Of a stretch of DNA of 64,000 bases, positions 39,771 to 50,668 are shown in pieces. Where the stretch lies: assembly GCF_008843145.1 (NCBI RefSeq), contig NZ_CP030265.1, forward strand, positions 3,210,001 through 3,274,000, read 5' to 3'. Below the pieces are notes generated by a model, which worked only from the letters and a program-made list of their open reading frames with translations, searched no databases and was not told the origin of the DNA. This DNA comes from Skermanella pratensis (GTDB lineage: Bacteria > Pseudomonadota > Alphaproteobacteria > Azospirillales > Azospirillaceae). Positions within the stretch are counted from its first letter, which is position 1, and each line of letters starts with the position of its first letter. The position numbers and the translations under genes were made by a program.

Positions 39771-39793
39771 GTCCGGTCTCCGGATAGCGAAAA

Positions 39794-39821
39794 CGCCGCG
39801 GCCCCTGGCGGGACCGCGGCG
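39794..39821 (-). terminator. Terminator of the phasin gene
   Basis: The CGCCGCGG / CCGCGGCG stem is followed on the minus strand by TTTTCGC, 28 bases after the phasin stop. It may also serve rlmJ in the other direction. Confidence 0.75.
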
Positions 39822-39848
39822 CTCTCGATGCTCGATCGTCGGCCGGGA

Positions 39849-40520
39849 TCAGGCGGTCTTGCGGGCCTGCTGCTTGACCTGCCCGTTGATCCGCTGGGCG
39901 GCGTCGTTGGCGACCCGGGCGGTGACCTCGGAGATCTTGACGCTGCTGTTCAGCAGAAGCTCGACCTCGGCGTTGACGAGGTCGCTCTGGGCTGCGAGCA
40001 GATCCTGCACGGTGCGGGCGCGCATGATGGTGTTCACGCCGTCGATGTTGCGCTGCATCGCACTCTGGGTGTAGTTCACCCACTCGCGCATCACCGACTG
40101 GAAGCCGTCGGCCAGGACCGAACTGGCCTGCATCATGACTTCCAGATTCTGCTGGGTCCGCTTGGTGACTTCTTCCGAAGCCTTGGCCTGCATGCTGAAG
40201 ACGCGGCCGAACTGCTGGCTCGACTGCTCGGTCATCTGGCGCGCGGCACCGGCGGTGTCCTCGGCGACACGGGCAACCGTCTGCGTGGCCTTTTCGGCGA
40301 CATCGCTGCCGGCTTCCATGCCGCGCTTTGCCGTCTCGGCACCCTGCTCGGCAGTCTTCCGAGCGACTTCCGCTCCCTTTTCCGCGGTGTCGGCAGCTTC
40401 ACGGGAGACCTTCTTGCCGGTCTCCGCGGCTTCCGCGGCGACGGCACGGGTGGTCTTCACCGTTTCCTCAGCAGCGTCCTTAGTGGTGCGAGTGGTTGTG
40501 GTGTCCTTGTCGGTCGCCAT
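39849..40520 (-). CDS. Phasin family protein
   Basis: The 223-residue amphipathic protein starts with a threonine- and alanine-rich stretch and helical repeats (AEKGAEVARKTAEQGAETAK type). A phasin-like core follows from about residue 85 (QQFGRVFSMQAKASEEVTKR; YTQSAMQRNIDGVNTIMRA). Phasins coat polyhydroxyalkanoate granules; Azospirillum-like organisms make large amounts. It is monocistronic and has an AT-rich promoter region with several TGC-containing motifs similar to sites of the PhaR repressor. The C-terminal INGQVKQQARKTA is lysine-rich. No pha biosynthesis gene is present in the window. Confidence 0.88.
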   Translation of the reverse strand: MATDKDTTTTRTTKDAAEETVKTTRAVAAEAAETGKKVSREAADTAEKGAEVARKTAEQGAETAKRGMEAGSDVAEKATQTVARVAEDTAGAARQMTEQSSQQFGRVFSMQAKASEEVTKRTQQNLEVMMQASSVLADGFQSVMREWVNYTQSAMQRNIDGVNTIMRARTVQDLLAAQSDLVNAEVELLLNSSVKISEVTARVANDAAQRINGQVKQQARKTA

Positions 40521-40725
40521 CGTCTACTCCTCAGGTATCGCTTCGCGTCCGAGCCAAAGCCGGACGGCACGTTAACGTTCTCTTAACTGTCCTTGTTGCG
40601 CTGCTATATCACGATATCGCGGGTGCAGCAAAGTAACTTTACGTGAAACTTCAGCGAAGGGATAAAAATCGACATTTAATATTTATCTTAGTTGCAGCGC
40701 ACACAAAGATTTGGTCGTCGCTTCC

Positions 40726-40742
40726 GTGCATTGCAACTGCAC
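40726..40742. promoter_or_regulatory. TGC-rich inverted repeat, possible PhaR site
   Basis: GTGCA-TTGCAAC-TGCAC is an inverted repeat with 5-bp arms. PhaR is known to bind TGC-rich sites in phasin promoters. It lies about 210 bases upstream of the phasin ATG, so placement is not ideal; other TGC words are nearer. Confidence 0.3.
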
Positions 40743-40844
40743 TTTGGATAGAGGTCAAAGCTGCCCGTCCGGCACAGAACCCGTCAAATCTTGCCGCCGC
40801 GTCGATGTGACGCACGGCAAGGCCTTGATTACACGACGATGGAA

Positions 40845-40874
40845 AAACGAAGACGGCGGCCGAAGCCGCCGTCC
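40845..40874 (-). terminator. Terminator of the amino acid/amide transporter operon
   Basis: GACGGCGGC / GCCGCCGTC forms a perfect 9-bp stem with a four-base loop. On the minus strand it is followed by TTCGTTTTTCC. It lies about 21 bases after the livM stop. Confidence 0.85.
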
Positions 40875-40894
40875 AAGATCGCGGCCGGTAAAGC

Positions 40895-41881
40895 TCAGCC
40901 CCTGGACTTGAGCAATGCTCCGATCTCGCCGACGATGCCGCGGCGGAACAGCAGGACGCAGACGACGAAGATGACGCCGGTCACCACGGTCACCGGCAAC
41001 TGCGTGCCGGCCAGGTAGTTCTGCAGGGTGACCACCAGGAAGGCGCCGACCACCGGGCCGAAGATGGTGCCCAGGCCGCCCAGCAGCGTCATCAGCACCA
41101 CCTCGCCCGACATCTGCCACGTGATGTCGGTCAGCGACGCCAGCTGGAACACGATCGCCTTGGTCCCGCCGGCCAGGCCGGCCAGGGCCGCCGACATCAC
41201 GAACGCCGCCAGCTTGTAGTGGTCCACCTTGTAGCCCAGCGACACCGCCCGCGGCTCGTTCTCCCGGATCGCCTTCAGCACCTGGCCGAACGGCGAGTGG
41301 ATCGTCCGGTGGATCAGCAGGAAGCCGGCCAGGAACACCGCCAGCACGAAGTAGTACATGGCAAGGTTGTCGCCCAGGTCGATCAGCCCGAACAGATAGC
41401 CCCGCGGCACCGCCTGGATGCCGTCCTCGCCGCCGGTGAACGGCAGCTGGAGCGCCAGGAAGAACACCATCTGCGACAGCGCCAGCGTCACCATCGCGAA
41501 GTAGATGCCCTGCCGCCGGATCGCCAGGAAGCCGAACGCCAGGCCGAACAGCGCCGCCACCAGCACGCCGAGCAGGATGCCCAGCTCCGGCGTCAGGCCC
41601 CACACCTTGACCGCGTGGGCGGTCACGTAGGCGGCCGAGCCGAAGAACGCGGCGTGGCCGAACGACAGCAGCCCGACATAGCCGATCAGCAGGTTGAAGG
41701 CGCAGGCGAACAGCGCGAAGCACAGCGCCTTGGCCAGGAACACCGGGTAGAACTGGAACGGGGCGACCAGCGCCACCACCAGCAGCGCCGCCAGCGCCGC
41801 CCATTTCAGCGCGGGCGGGCTCCGCCGGGCGGGCGCCGCGGCGCCGGCCCGGAGAGCGTCGGTATGGGATTGGGTTGCCAT
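40895..41881 (-). CDS. livM: Branched-chain amino acid-type ABC permease (LivM)
   Basis: The 328-residue inner-membrane permease has about nine to ten helices and the LivM signatures LIGYVGLLSFGHAAFFG and RENEPRAVSLGYKVDHYK (coupling helix). It pairs with LivH four bases upstream in the same operon. The HAAT family imports branched-chain or other amino acids, or amides such as urea. The last gene of the operon, followed by a terminator. The substrate is uncertain. Confidence 0.92.
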   Translation of the reverse strand: MATQSHTDALRAGAAAPARRSPPALKWAALAALLVVALVAPFQFYPVFLAKALCFALFACAFNLLIGYVGLLSFGHAAFFGSAAYVTAHAVKVWGLTPELGILLGVLVAALFGLAFGFLAIRRQGIYFAMVTLALSQMVFFLALQLPFTGGEDGIQAVPRGYLFGLIDLGDNLAMYYFVLAVFLAGFLLIHRTIHSPFGQVLKAIRENEPRAVSLGYKVDHYKLAAFVMSAALAGLAGGTKAIVFQLASLTDITWQMSGEVVLMTLLGGLGTIFGPVVGAFLVVTLQNYLAGTQLPVTVVTGVIFVVCVLLFRRGIVGEIGALLKSRG

Positions 41882-41884
41882 GGC

Positions 41885-42772
41885 TTACTTCTCCCGTCCG
41901 AACAGACCGGCCGGCTTGATCAGCAGCACCACGGCCATCACGACGAAGATCACGATGTTGGAAGCCTCGGGGTAGAACACCTTGGTGAAGCCCTCCAGGA
42001 TGCCCAGCATGAAGCCGGTCAGCACGGCGCCCAGGATCGAGCCCATGCCGCCGATCACGACGACCGCGAAGACGACGATGATCAGGTGCGAGCCCATCAG
42101 CGGGTTGACCTGGTAGATCGGCGCCGCGAGCACGCCGGCCAGGCCGGCGAGCGCCACGCCGAAGCCGTAGGTCGCGGTGATCATGACCGGGACGTTGATG
42201 CCGAAGGCCTGGACCAGCACCGGGTTCTCGGTGGCGGCGCGCAGGTAGGCTCCCAGCCTGGTGCGCTCGATCATGAACCAGGTGCCGAAGCAGACCACCA
42301 CGGAGACGGCGACGACCCAGCCGCGGTACGTGGGCAGGAACATGAAGCCCAGGTTGTAGCCGCCGGCGAGCGCCTGGGGGATCGGGTAGGGCTGGCCGGA
42401 CACGCCGTACCAGTGGCGGAACATCCCCTCGATGATCAGGGCCAGGCCGAAGGTGAGCAGCAGGCCGTAGAGGTGGTCGAGCTTGTACAGCCGGCTGAGC
42501 ATCAGCTTCTCGAGCACGACGCCGATCAGGCCGACCAGCACCGGAGCCAGCACCAGGGCGGCCCAGTAGTTGATCCCGGCGAACTTCAGCAGCATCCACG
42601 CCGCGAAGGCGCCCAGCATGTACTGGGCGCCGTGCGCGAAGTTGATGACGTTGAGCATGCCGAAGATGACGGCCAGCCCGAGGCTCAGCAGGGCATAGAA
42701 GGACCCGTTGATCAGCCCCAGCAGGAGCTGACCGAACAGGACCTGGGGCGGAACCCCCAGCAGCTCCATCAT
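41885..42772 (-). CDS. livH: Branched-chain amino acid-type ABC permease (LivH)
   Basis: The 295-residue permease has about eight helices and the LivH motifs LSLGLAVIFGMLNVINFAHG, near the start, and RAATENPVLVQAFGINV in the coupling loop. It ends three bases before livM. It starts 38 bases after the substrate-binding protein gene. With LivM it forms the membrane channel of an HAAT transporter. Confidence 0.93.
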   Translation of the reverse strand: MMELLGVPPQVLFGQLLLGLINGSFYALLSLGLAVIFGMLNVINFAHGAQYMLGAFAAWMLLKFAGINYWAALVLAPVLVGLIGVVLEKLMLSRLYKLDHLYGLLLTFGLALIIEGMFRHWYGVSGQPYPIPQALAGGYNLGFMFLPTYRGWVVAVSVVVCFGTWFMIERTRLGAYLRAATENPVLVQAFGINVPVMITATYGFGVALAGLAGVLAAPIYQVNPLMGSHLIIVVFAVVVIGGMGSILGAVLTGFMLGILEGFTKVFYPEASNIVIFVVMAVVLLIKPAGLFGREK

Positions 42773-42810
42773 ATTGTCGGTTCCTCCCTATCGTTCGGAT
42801 CGACCGGGAC

Positions 42811-44037
42811 TCACTTTTTGGTGAAGGGGCAACCGCTCAGCTCCGCCTTCTGGTACGCCTCGTCGGCGGGGATCGTGCGCAGGATGTCGTAATAGTCCCA
42901 GCGTCCCTTGGACTGCGACGGCTGTTTCACGCGCGCCAGATACATGTCGTGGGCCATGCGGCCGTTGGCCAGAATCTTGCCGTTCTTGGCGAACATGTCC
43001 TTGACCGGCAGTTCCTTCATCTTGTTCGCGACCTTCAGACCGTCGTCGGTGCCGGCGGCGTCGACGGCGCGCAGATAGTGCAGGACCGACGAATAGACGC
43101 CGGCCTGGACCATGGTCGGCTTCTTGCCGGTCTTCTGCTCGTACTTGGCAGACCAGGCGCGGGTCTCGTCGTCCATGTCCCAGTAGAAGCCGGTGGTCAG
43201 CGACAGGCCCTGGGCGATCTGGAGCCCAAGGGAGTCCACGTCGGAGATGAACAGCAGCAGCCCGGCGAGCGACTGCCCCGAGCTGGTGATGCCGAACTCC
43301 GCCGCCTGCTTGATCGAGTTGGTGGTGTCGGTGCCGGCATTGGCGAGGCCGATCACCTGGGCGCCCGATCCCTGGGCCTGGAGCAGGAAGGACGAGAAAT
43401 CAGAGTTGTTCAGCGGGTGACGGACGCTGCCCTTGACCTCGCCGCCCAGTGCCTTGACCTCCCGGGTGACGTCGGCTTCCAGCGAGTGGCCGAATGCATA
43501 GTCGGCGGTCAGGAAGAACCAGGTCTTGCCGCCTTCCTGGACCATCGCGCGCCCGGTGCCGACCGCGAGCGCATAGGTGTCGTAGGCCCAGTGGAAGCCG
43601 GTCGGCGAGCAGGCGTCGCCGGTCAGGCGCGAGGTCGCGGCGCCGGAGATCAGGGTCACCTTGCCTTTGTCCCGGGCGACTTCCTGCACGGCGAGCGCGG
43701 TCGAGGAGGTTACCAGGTCGGCGATGGCGTCGACGCCTTCGGTATCGAACCACTGCCGGGCGATGTTCGACGAAATGTCGGCCTTGTTCTGGTGATCCGC
43801 CGAGATGACCTGGACGGGCTTGCCGGCCGCCTTGCCGCCGAACTCCTCCACCGCCAACTGGGCCGCGACGACGGAGCCCTCACCCGAAACATCGGCATAG
43901 AGGCTCGACTTGTCGGTCAGGACGCCGATCTTGACCGTGTCGCCGGAGATCTGGGCATTGGCGGCTCCGGTGACGGCGCCGACCGCCAGAGCGAGCGTCG
44001 CGGTGCCGGCGAGAAGTTTCTTGAGCATGTTCAGCAT
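42811..44037 (-). CDS. HAAT-type periplasmic substrate-binding protein
   Basis: The 408-residue protein has a signal peptide (MLNMLKKLLAGTATLALAVG, cleavage near residue 28 after ANA) and a type-I periplasmic binding fold (IGVLTDKSSLYADVSGEGSV; VTLISGAATSRLTGDACS). It belongs to the LivK/amide-binding group. The sequence differs from typical urea-binding UrtA, so a urea role is not supported by motifs, although the urease cluster is about 2.3 kb away. Its place between the ATPase and permease genes is an uncommon order for this operon type. The ligand is unknown. Confidence 0.9.
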   Translation of the reverse strand: MLNMLKKLLAGTATLALAVGAVTGAANAQISGDTVKIGVLTDKSSLYADVSGEGSVVAAQLAVEEFGGKAAGKPVQVISADHQNKADISSNIARQWFDTEGVDAIADLVTSSTALAVQEVARDKGKVTLISGAATSRLTGDACSPTGFHWAYDTYALAVGTGRAMVQEGGKTWFFLTADYAFGHSLEADVTREVKALGGEVKGSVRHPLNNSDFSSFLLQAQGSGAQVIGLANAGTDTTNSIKQAAEFGITSSGQSLAGLLLFISDVDSLGLQIAQGLSLTTGFYWDMDDETRAWSAKYEQKTGKKPTMVQAGVYSSVLHYLRAVDAAGTDDGLKVANKMKELPVKDMFAKNGKILANGRMAHDMYLARVKQPSQSKGRWDYYDILRTIPADEAYQKAELSGCPFTKK

Positions 44038-44115
44038 CCCTATTCATCATGATTGTTGTTGATCGTTTTCCGGGCACGCGCCCGGTTTTGCCTGTCCGGC
44101 TTTCCGGCGCCCCGA

Positions 44116-44838
44116 TCAGACGCCGAGATATTCGTGCAGCTTGTGCATGTTGGCTTCGAGCTGGTCGTTCGGGATCATGTCGACGATGTGCCCCTCCTCC
44201 ATCACGTAGTGGCGATCCGCGATGGTGGCGGCGAAGCGGAAGTTCTGCTCGACCAGCAGGATGGTGAAGCCGCTCTGCTTCAGCTCCCGCACCACCCGGC
44301 CGATCTGCTGGATGATCACCGGCGCCAGCCCCTCGGTCGGTTCGTCCAGCAGGATCAGGTCGGCCCCGGTGCGCAGGATCCGCCCGATCGCCAGCATCTG
44401 CTGCTCGCCCCCCGACAGCCGCGTCCCCTGGCTCTTCCGCCGCTCCTTCAGGTTCGGGAACAGGCGGTAGATCGCCTCCACGTCCATGCCGCCCGGCTTG
44501 ATCGTGGGCGGCAGCATCAGGTTCTCCTCCACGTTCAGGCTGGAGAAGATGCCCCGCTCCTCCGGCACGTAGCCGATCCCCAGCCGGGCGATCCGGTTCG
44601 ACGCCAGCCCCGTCAGCTCCGTCCCGTTCAGCCGGATCGAGCCGGTGCGCCGGCCCACGATGCCCATGATCGAGCGCATCGTCGTGGTCTTGCCGGCGCC
44701 GTTGCGTCCCAGCAGGGTCACCACCTCGCCCCGCCGGACGTCCAGGCTGACGCCGTGCAGGATGTGGCTCTCGCCGTAGAAGGCGTGAAGATCCCGGATC
44801 TCCAGCATCCCTGTCGTCGTCGCGGCCCCGTCAGGCAT
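44116..44838 (-). CDS. livF: ABC transporter ATP-binding protein (LivF)
   Basis: The 240-residue ATPase has Walker A LLGRNGAGKTT, the ABC signature LSGGEQQMLAIGRIL and Walker B DLILLDEPTEGLAP, typical of LivF. It overlaps the livG 3' end by eight bases, so they are translationally coupled. It powers the HAAT permeases encoded downstream. Confidence 0.94.
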   Translation of the reverse strand: MPDGAATTTGMLEIRDLHAFYGESHILHGVSLDVRRGEVVTLLGRNGAGKTTTMRSIMGIVGRRTGSIRLNGTELTGLASNRIARLGIGYVPEERGIFSSLNVEENLMLPPTIKPGGMDVEAIYRLFPNLKERRKSQGTRLSGGEQQMLAIGRILRTGADLILLDEPTEGLAPVIIQQIGRVVRELKQSGFTILLVEQNFRFAATIADRHYVMEEGHIVDMIPNDQLEANMHKLHEYLGV

Positions 44839-45589
44839 GTCCCGTCCCCATGTACGCTTCCATCACCTGCGGGTCCTTGGACACCGTCGCGTAAGGCCCC
44901 TCGGCCAGGATCTCGCCCCGGCGCAGCACCGTGATCGTGTCCGACAGGTCGGACACGACGGAGAGGTTGTGCTCGACCATCAGGATGGTGCGGTTGGCCG
45001 AGACCTTGCGGATCAGCGCCGCGGTGTGGTCGATGTCCTCGTGGCCCATGCCGGCCATCGGCTCGTCCAGCAGCATCAGCTCCGGCTCCAGCGCCAGCGT
45101 GGTGGCGATCTCCAGCGCGCGCTTGCGGCCGTAGGGCAGCTCGACCGCGGGAATGTCGCGGTAGGCCGCCAGGTTGACCGACTCGAGCAGTTCCCCGGCT
45201 TGGCCGTCCAGCGCCTCCAGCACCTTCTCCGAGCGCCAGAAGTCGAAGTTGTCGCCGCGCAGGCGCTTCTGCAGCGCCACCCGTACGTTCTCCAGGCAGG
45301 TCAGGTGCGGGAAGACGGCGCTGATCTGGAACGAGCGTACGAGGCCGCGCCGGGCGATGTCGGCCGGCTTGACCCGCGTGATGTCGGCGCCGTTGAACAG
45401 GATCTGGCCGCCGCTCGGGATCAGGAACTTGGTCAGCAGGTTGAAGACCGTGGTCTTGCCCGCGCCGTTGGGGCCGATCAGGGCGTGGATGCTGCCGCGG
45501 CGGACCTGGAGGTTGACGTCCTTGACCGCGATGAAGCCCTTGAATTCCTTCGTCAGATTCCGGGTTTCAAGTATGTTCTCGCCCTGCAT
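44831..45589 (-). CDS. livG: ABC transporter ATP-binding protein (LivG)
   Basis: The 252-residue ATPase is the first gene of the operon. Walker A is LIGPNGAGKTT, the signature region is VELPYGRKRALEIA and Walker B is LMLLDEPMAGMG, as in LivG. The C-terminal VMEAYMGTGHA is the family end. The promoter should lie in 45590-45720, which contains a GGAACG/CGTTCC palindrome. Confidence 0.94.
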   Translation of the reverse strand: MQGENILETRNLTKEFKGFIAVKDVNLQVRRGSIHALIGPNGAGKTTVFNLLTKFLIPSGGQILFNGADITRVKPADIARRGLVRSFQISAVFPHLTCLENVRVALQKRLRGDNFDFWRSEKVLEALDGQAGELLESVNLAAYRDIPAVELPYGRKRALEIATTLALEPELMLLDEPMAGMGHEDIDHTAALIRKVSANRTILMVEHNLSVVSDLSDTITVLRRGEILAEGPYATVSKDPQVMEAYMGTGHA

Positions 45590-45826
45590 TCGCCTCCCCC
45601 GGTTTGCACGTGCGTCGCGCTCGGCCCCTTCGGGACCGCATTATGGTTTTGTCCGCGGCGCGGTGTCCTGCGACGGAACGCGCCGTTCCCTACACAGGCG
45701 GATGCAACTTAGCACACATGGACAGTAATTTCATAGTGTTTACGGAACAGTCGATCATTCCGGAAATGCTTGAAATACAAGCAGGATACCGATGCCGCAC
45801 GCTGGCAATACCGGTTGCAGAAACGA
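45590..45826. other. Intergenic region upstream of the transporter operon
   Basis: Together with the following terminator this makes about 300 bases without a gene. A perfect GGAACG-CGC-CGTTCC palindrome lies at 45675-45689, about 90 bases before the livG start, and could be an operator. The part near 45720-45800 is AT-rich. Confidence 0.4.
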
Positions 45827-45858
45827 TGCGCGCCGGCTCCTGGCGGAGCCGGCGCGCA
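45827..45858 (-). terminator. Terminator after the DUF2892 gene
   Basis: TGCGCGCCGGCTCC and GGAGCCGGCGCGCA form a perfect 14-bp stem around TGGC. On the minus strand TCGTTTCT follows. It probably ends the DUF2892 gene, 35 bases after its stop. Confidence 0.7.
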
Positions 45859-45892
45859 TCAGGCGTCGGATGTCGGCGTGTCGCCGGACGGG

Positions 45893-47032
<1,140 letters not shown>

Positions 47033-47036
<4 letters not shown>

Positions 47037-47791
47037 GAGCGGAACAACCTCGTATACTGTGTTTCGTGGGACATCGCGGCCCAGTCGACCAGGGGCGCCC
47101 TGGATCCAAGGTCGGCGGGATCGGCGTCGAAGGCATCGGAGGCAACCCGGTGCAGGACAGGGTCGAGCCGCGCTATCGCGCGCTGCCCGTCGGTCTGGCC
47201 GAGCGGGACCAGCCGCACCCCGGCGGAGACGAGATTGGCCGCGAAACCGTGCAGGAACGCGCACAGCGCCGCCTTGGCGTCCATGCCGGCGCAGGCCGTG
47301 ACGACAGCCACGGCGACCGCGTGGGCCGGCGGCCGGCCGTTATCGGCAAGCACCTTCGCCCAGCGGTCAAGCCCGGCGGGCGGCCAAGTGGACTGCACCG
47401 TCGCCAGGAACGCGGTCCCCTGGGCGGCGCTCTCCAGCGCCAATTCGCTGCTGCCGCGCATCGCGTCGGCTCGCTCCGCCCCCCACCGCAGGGCCGCTTC
47501 GTCTCCCTGCCCGACCGCGCGGGCGGCGGCCATGAACAGGACGGCGTCGGTCCATCCCGCACCATGCAGCAGGATCGCCTCGATCCAGGAGACCAGCGAA
47601 TCGCGGTCCCGGACCCGTCCGGCCTCGACCGCGTACTCGATGCCGTGGCTGTAGGTATAGCCGCCGATGGGAAAGCCCGGCGACATCCAGGCGAGCAGCC
47701 GCGTCAGATGCCGGAGATCCACAGGCCCGATGGCAGCAGGCCCGGCGGCGGTAGGCCCGGGGACCTCGGGCTCAGTGGTCATGGTGGGCAT
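47033..47791 (-). CDS. ureF: Urease accessory protein UreF
   Basis: The 252-residue (from 47791) all-helical chaperone shows the conserved [20 protein letters not shown] and [15 protein letters not shown] segments. It acts as GTPase-regulating partner of UreG in the UreD-UreF-UreG complex. The N-terminal 30 residues are a Gly/Pro/Ala-rich extension ([12 protein letters not shown]). Several ATG starts are possible (47821, 47791, 47782); all overlap the ureE 3' end. It overlaps ureG by four bases. Confidence 0.93.
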
Positions 47792-48218
47792 AGGCGCCGG
47801 CTTCCGGCGTGAAGGACGCATGCAGCCGGACCACGTCGGCGCCCAACCCCCGAAGCATCTCCACGATCACATGGTCCCAGCGGAGCCGCACGGCGGCGCC
47901 CGCGATCTGGACCGGAAGATGCCGGTTGCCCAGGTGCCAGGCGATGCGGGCCAGGGTCTCCGGGGTGGCGCAGGTCACCTCGGCCAGATCCTCGTCCGCG
48001 GCGCGCACCGCGATGCAGGTGCCGTCGTCCAGTTCCAGGGCGTCGCCGTCGTTCAGGACCACGGCGCGCGGCAGGTCGAGCAGGAACGGCGCCCCCGAGT
48101 CGTCGTTGAGTTGGATCCGGCGGCGGAAGCGGTCGTCGAAGGCGAGAGTCACGGTCCCGGCGGCGGTGTCGGAGGGCCAGTGGCCGGCGGCGTGGACTCG
48201 GGTGGCGCGGCGGAGCAT
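47772..48218 (-). CDS. ureE: Urease accessory nickel chaperone UreE
   Basis: The 148-residue nickel chaperone has the N-terminal LAFDDRFRRRIQLNDD domain and the C-terminal metal domain with AWHLGNRHLPVQI (conserved nickel histidine). It ends in AYAHHDH, a short histidine tail instead of the long tract of some UreE proteins. It lies between ureC and ureF and overlaps ureF. Confidence 0.93.
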   Translation of the reverse strand: MLRRATRVHAAGHWPSDTAAGTVTLAFDDRFRRRIQLNDDSGAPFLLDLPRAVVLNDGDALELDDGTCIAVRAADEDLAEVTCATPETLARIAWHLGNRHLPVQIAGAAVRLRWDHVIVEMLRGLGADVVRLHASFTPEAGAYAHHDH

Positions 48219-48241
48219 GCGGGGTCCCAGGAAATCGGATC

Positions 48242-49951
48242 TCAGAACAGGAAGTAGCGCTGGGCCAGCGGCAGCACGTCCGCGGGCTCGCAGGTCAAGA
48301 GCTGGCCGTCGGCCCGCACCTCGTAGGTTTCGGGATCGACCTCGATCACCGGAGTCATGTCGTTGTGGACCATCTGCTTCTTGCCGACGGAGCGGATGCC
48401 CCGGACAGGCACAAGCGGCCGCATCAGGCCGAGCCGGGCGGCGGGATCATTCTCCAGCCCGGCCTGGCTGACGAAGGTGACCGAGCTGACCGTCAGCGCC
48501 CTGCCCATCGCCCCGAACATGGGCCTGTAGTGGACAGGCTGGGGCGTCGGGATCGAGGCGTTGGGATCGCCCATGACCGCGCCGGCGATCATGCCGCACT
48601 TCAGGATCATGTCGGGCTTGACCCCGAAGAAGGCCGGCGACCAGATCACGAGGTCCGCCAGCTTGCCGATCGCGACCGAGCCGACATGGTCGGCCACGCC
48701 ATGGGTCAGTGCGGGGTTGATGGTGTATTTGGCGATGTAGCGCTTGACCCTGAAATTGTCGTTGTCGCCCCGCTCCTCCGGAAGCGCTCCCCGCTGGCGC
48801 TTCATCTTGTCGGCCGTCTGCCATGTCCGGATGATCACCTCGCCGACCCGCCCCATGGCTTGGCTGTCCGAGGAGATCATGGAGAAGGCGCCGAGGTCGT
48901 GCAGGATGTCCTCGGCGGCGATGGTCTCGCGCCGGATACGGCTCTCGGCGAAGGCGACGTCCTCGGGAATGCGCGGGTCGAGGTGGTGGCAGACCATCAG
49001 CATGTCCAGATGCTCGTCCACCGTATTGACCGTGAAAGGCCGGGTAGGGTTGGTCGAGCTGGGCAGCACGTTGCCCAGGCCGCACAGCTTGATGATGTCG
49101 GGCGCGTGGCCGCCGCCGGCACCCTCGGTATGGAAGGCGTGGATGTTGCGGCCCTTGAAGGCCGCGACGGTGTCCTCGACGAAACCCGATTCGTTCAGCG
49201 TGTCGGTATGGATCGCCACCGCGACGTCCATGTCGTCCGCGACGGTCAGGCAGGTGTCGATGGCCTGAGGCGTCGTTCCCCAGTCCTCGTGCAGCTTCAG
49301 CGCGCACACCCCTGCCCTGACCTGCTCGACCAGGGCCGCCGGCTGGCTGGCGTTGCCCTTGCCGAACAGGCCGAAATTGACCGGCAGCGCCTCGACCGCC
49401 TGGAGCATGCGGGCGATGTGCCACGGCCCCGGCGTGCAGGTCGTGGCGGAGGTCCCCGCCGCCGGTCCCGTCCCGCCGCCCATCAGCGTGGTGACGCCGC
49501 TGTAGAGCGCCTCCTCCGCCTGTTGCGGGCAGATCGCGTGGATATGCACGTCGAGTCCGCCGGCCGTGACGATCTTCCCCTCGCCCGCGATCACCTCGGT
49601 GCCGGGGCCGACGACGATCGTGACCCCGGGCTGCACGTCGGGGTTTCCGGCCTTGCCGATGGCGGCGATCCGGCCGTCCCGGATGCCGATGTCGGCCTTG
49701 ACGATGCCCCAGTGGTCGATGATCAGGGCGTTGGTGATGACGGTATCGACGGCGCCGCCTTGGCGGGTCACCTGGGACTGGCCCATGCCGTCCCGAATCA
49801 CCTTGCCGCCGCCGAACTTGACCTCCTCGCCATAGATGGTGTGGTCCGCCTCGACCTCGACGATCAGTCCGGTGTCGGCGAGGCGGACGCGGTCGCCGGT
49901 GGTGGGACCGAACATGGCGGCATAGTCGGAGCGGTCGATGCGATAGGCCAT
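48242..49951 (-). CDS. ureC: Urease alpha subunit
   Basis: The 569-residue catalytic subunit hydrolyses urea to ammonia and carbamate. Nickel ligands are all present: His136 and His138 ([14 protein letters not shown]), the carbamylated Lys219 ([10 protein letters not shown]), His248 (AVAIHTD), His274 ([11 protein letters not shown]) and the aspartate in [13 protein letters not shown]. The catalytic-flap histidine is in MVCHHLDPR. The residue after the HIH motif is Ala instead of the commoner Phe or Trp. The operon order is ureDABCEFG, the usual bacterial layout with separate alpha, beta and gamma subunits. Confidence 0.98.
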   Translation of the reverse strand: MAYRIDRSDYAAMFGPTTGDRVRLADTGLIVEVEADHTIYGEEVKFGGGKVIRDGMGQSQVTRQGGAVDTVITNALIIDHWGIVKADIGIRDGRIAAIGKAGNPDVQPGVTIVVGPGTEVIAGEGKIVTAGGLDVHIHAICPQQAEEALYSGVTTLMGGGTGPAAGTSATTCTPGPWHIARMLQAVEALPVNFGLFGKGNASQPAALVEQVRAGVCALKLHEDWGTTPQAIDTCLTVADDMDVAVAIHTDTLNESGFVEDTVAAFKGRNIHAFHTEGAGGGHAPDIIKLCGLGNVLPSSTNPTRPFTVNTVDEHLDMLMVCHHLDPRIPEDVAFAESRIRRETIAAEDILHDLGAFSMISSDSQAMGRVGEVIIRTWQTADKMKRQRGALPEERGDNDNFRVKRYIAKYTINPALTHGVADHVGSVAIGKLADLVIWSPAFFGVKPDMILKCGMIAGAVMGDPNASIPTPQPVHYRPMFGAMGRALTVSSVTFVSQAGLENDPAARLGLMRPLVPVRGIRSVGKKQMVHNDMTPVIEVDPETYEVRADGQLLTCEPADVLPLAQRYFLF

Positions 49952-50001
49952 GGCGGACGTTTTCCCCGGATGGATGGAAACCTGATGGAGGGACTTCTGG
50001 A

Positions 50002-50307
50002 CTACAGCTTGCCGTTGATCCTGCCGGTGAAGCCGTGGACTTCGCGGTTGCCGGCATAGGCGACAAGGTTGACCGTGCGGGTCTGGCCGGGTTCGAACCG
50101 GACCGCCGTGCCGGCGGGAATGTCCAGCCGGAAGCCGCGCGCCTTCTCGCGGTCGAAGGACAGCGCCCCGTTGGTCTCGTAGAAATGATAGTGGGAACCG
50201 ACCTGGATCGGACGGTCGCCCGTGTTGGCGACATCCAGGCTGACGGTCTCCCGCCCCTCGTTCAGGTCGATCTCTCCGGGCCGGACCAGCAACTCGCCGG
50301 GAATCAT
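50002..50307 (-). CDS. ureB: Urease beta subunit
   Basis: The 101-residue subunit begins [16 protein letters not shown] and contains the conserved [11 protein letters not shown] and [11 protein letters not shown]-like ([14 protein letters not shown]) segments. It is separate from ureA, 11 bases downstream of it, with 50 bases to ureC. Confidence 0.97.
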   Translation of the reverse strand: MIPGELLVRPGEIDLNEGRETVSLDVANTGDRPIQVGSHYHFYETNGALSFDREKARGFRLDIPAGTAVRFEPGQTRTVNLVAYAGNREVHGFTGRINGKL

Positions 50308-50318
50308 GGCAATCTCCT

Positions 50319-50621
<303 letters not shown>

Positions 50622-50668
50622 GGCTCCGTCCCTACTTGCATTGTCTGAGGCATCATGCGCGGCACCTC

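Larger units (their letters stand above)
40521..40894. other. Intergenic region upstream of the phasin gene
   Basis: About 370 bases contain the phasin promoter region and, near 40845-40874, the terminator of the transporter operon. The stretch 40640-40700 is very AT-rich. TGCAGC/GCTGC-like words occur near 40596, 40623, 40692 and 40731. No gene was found. Confidence 0.5.

Noticed and set aside
50085-50105. GGGTTCGAACC, resembling a tRNA T-loop
   Set aside because: It lies inside ureB with no acceptor or anticodon stem around it.
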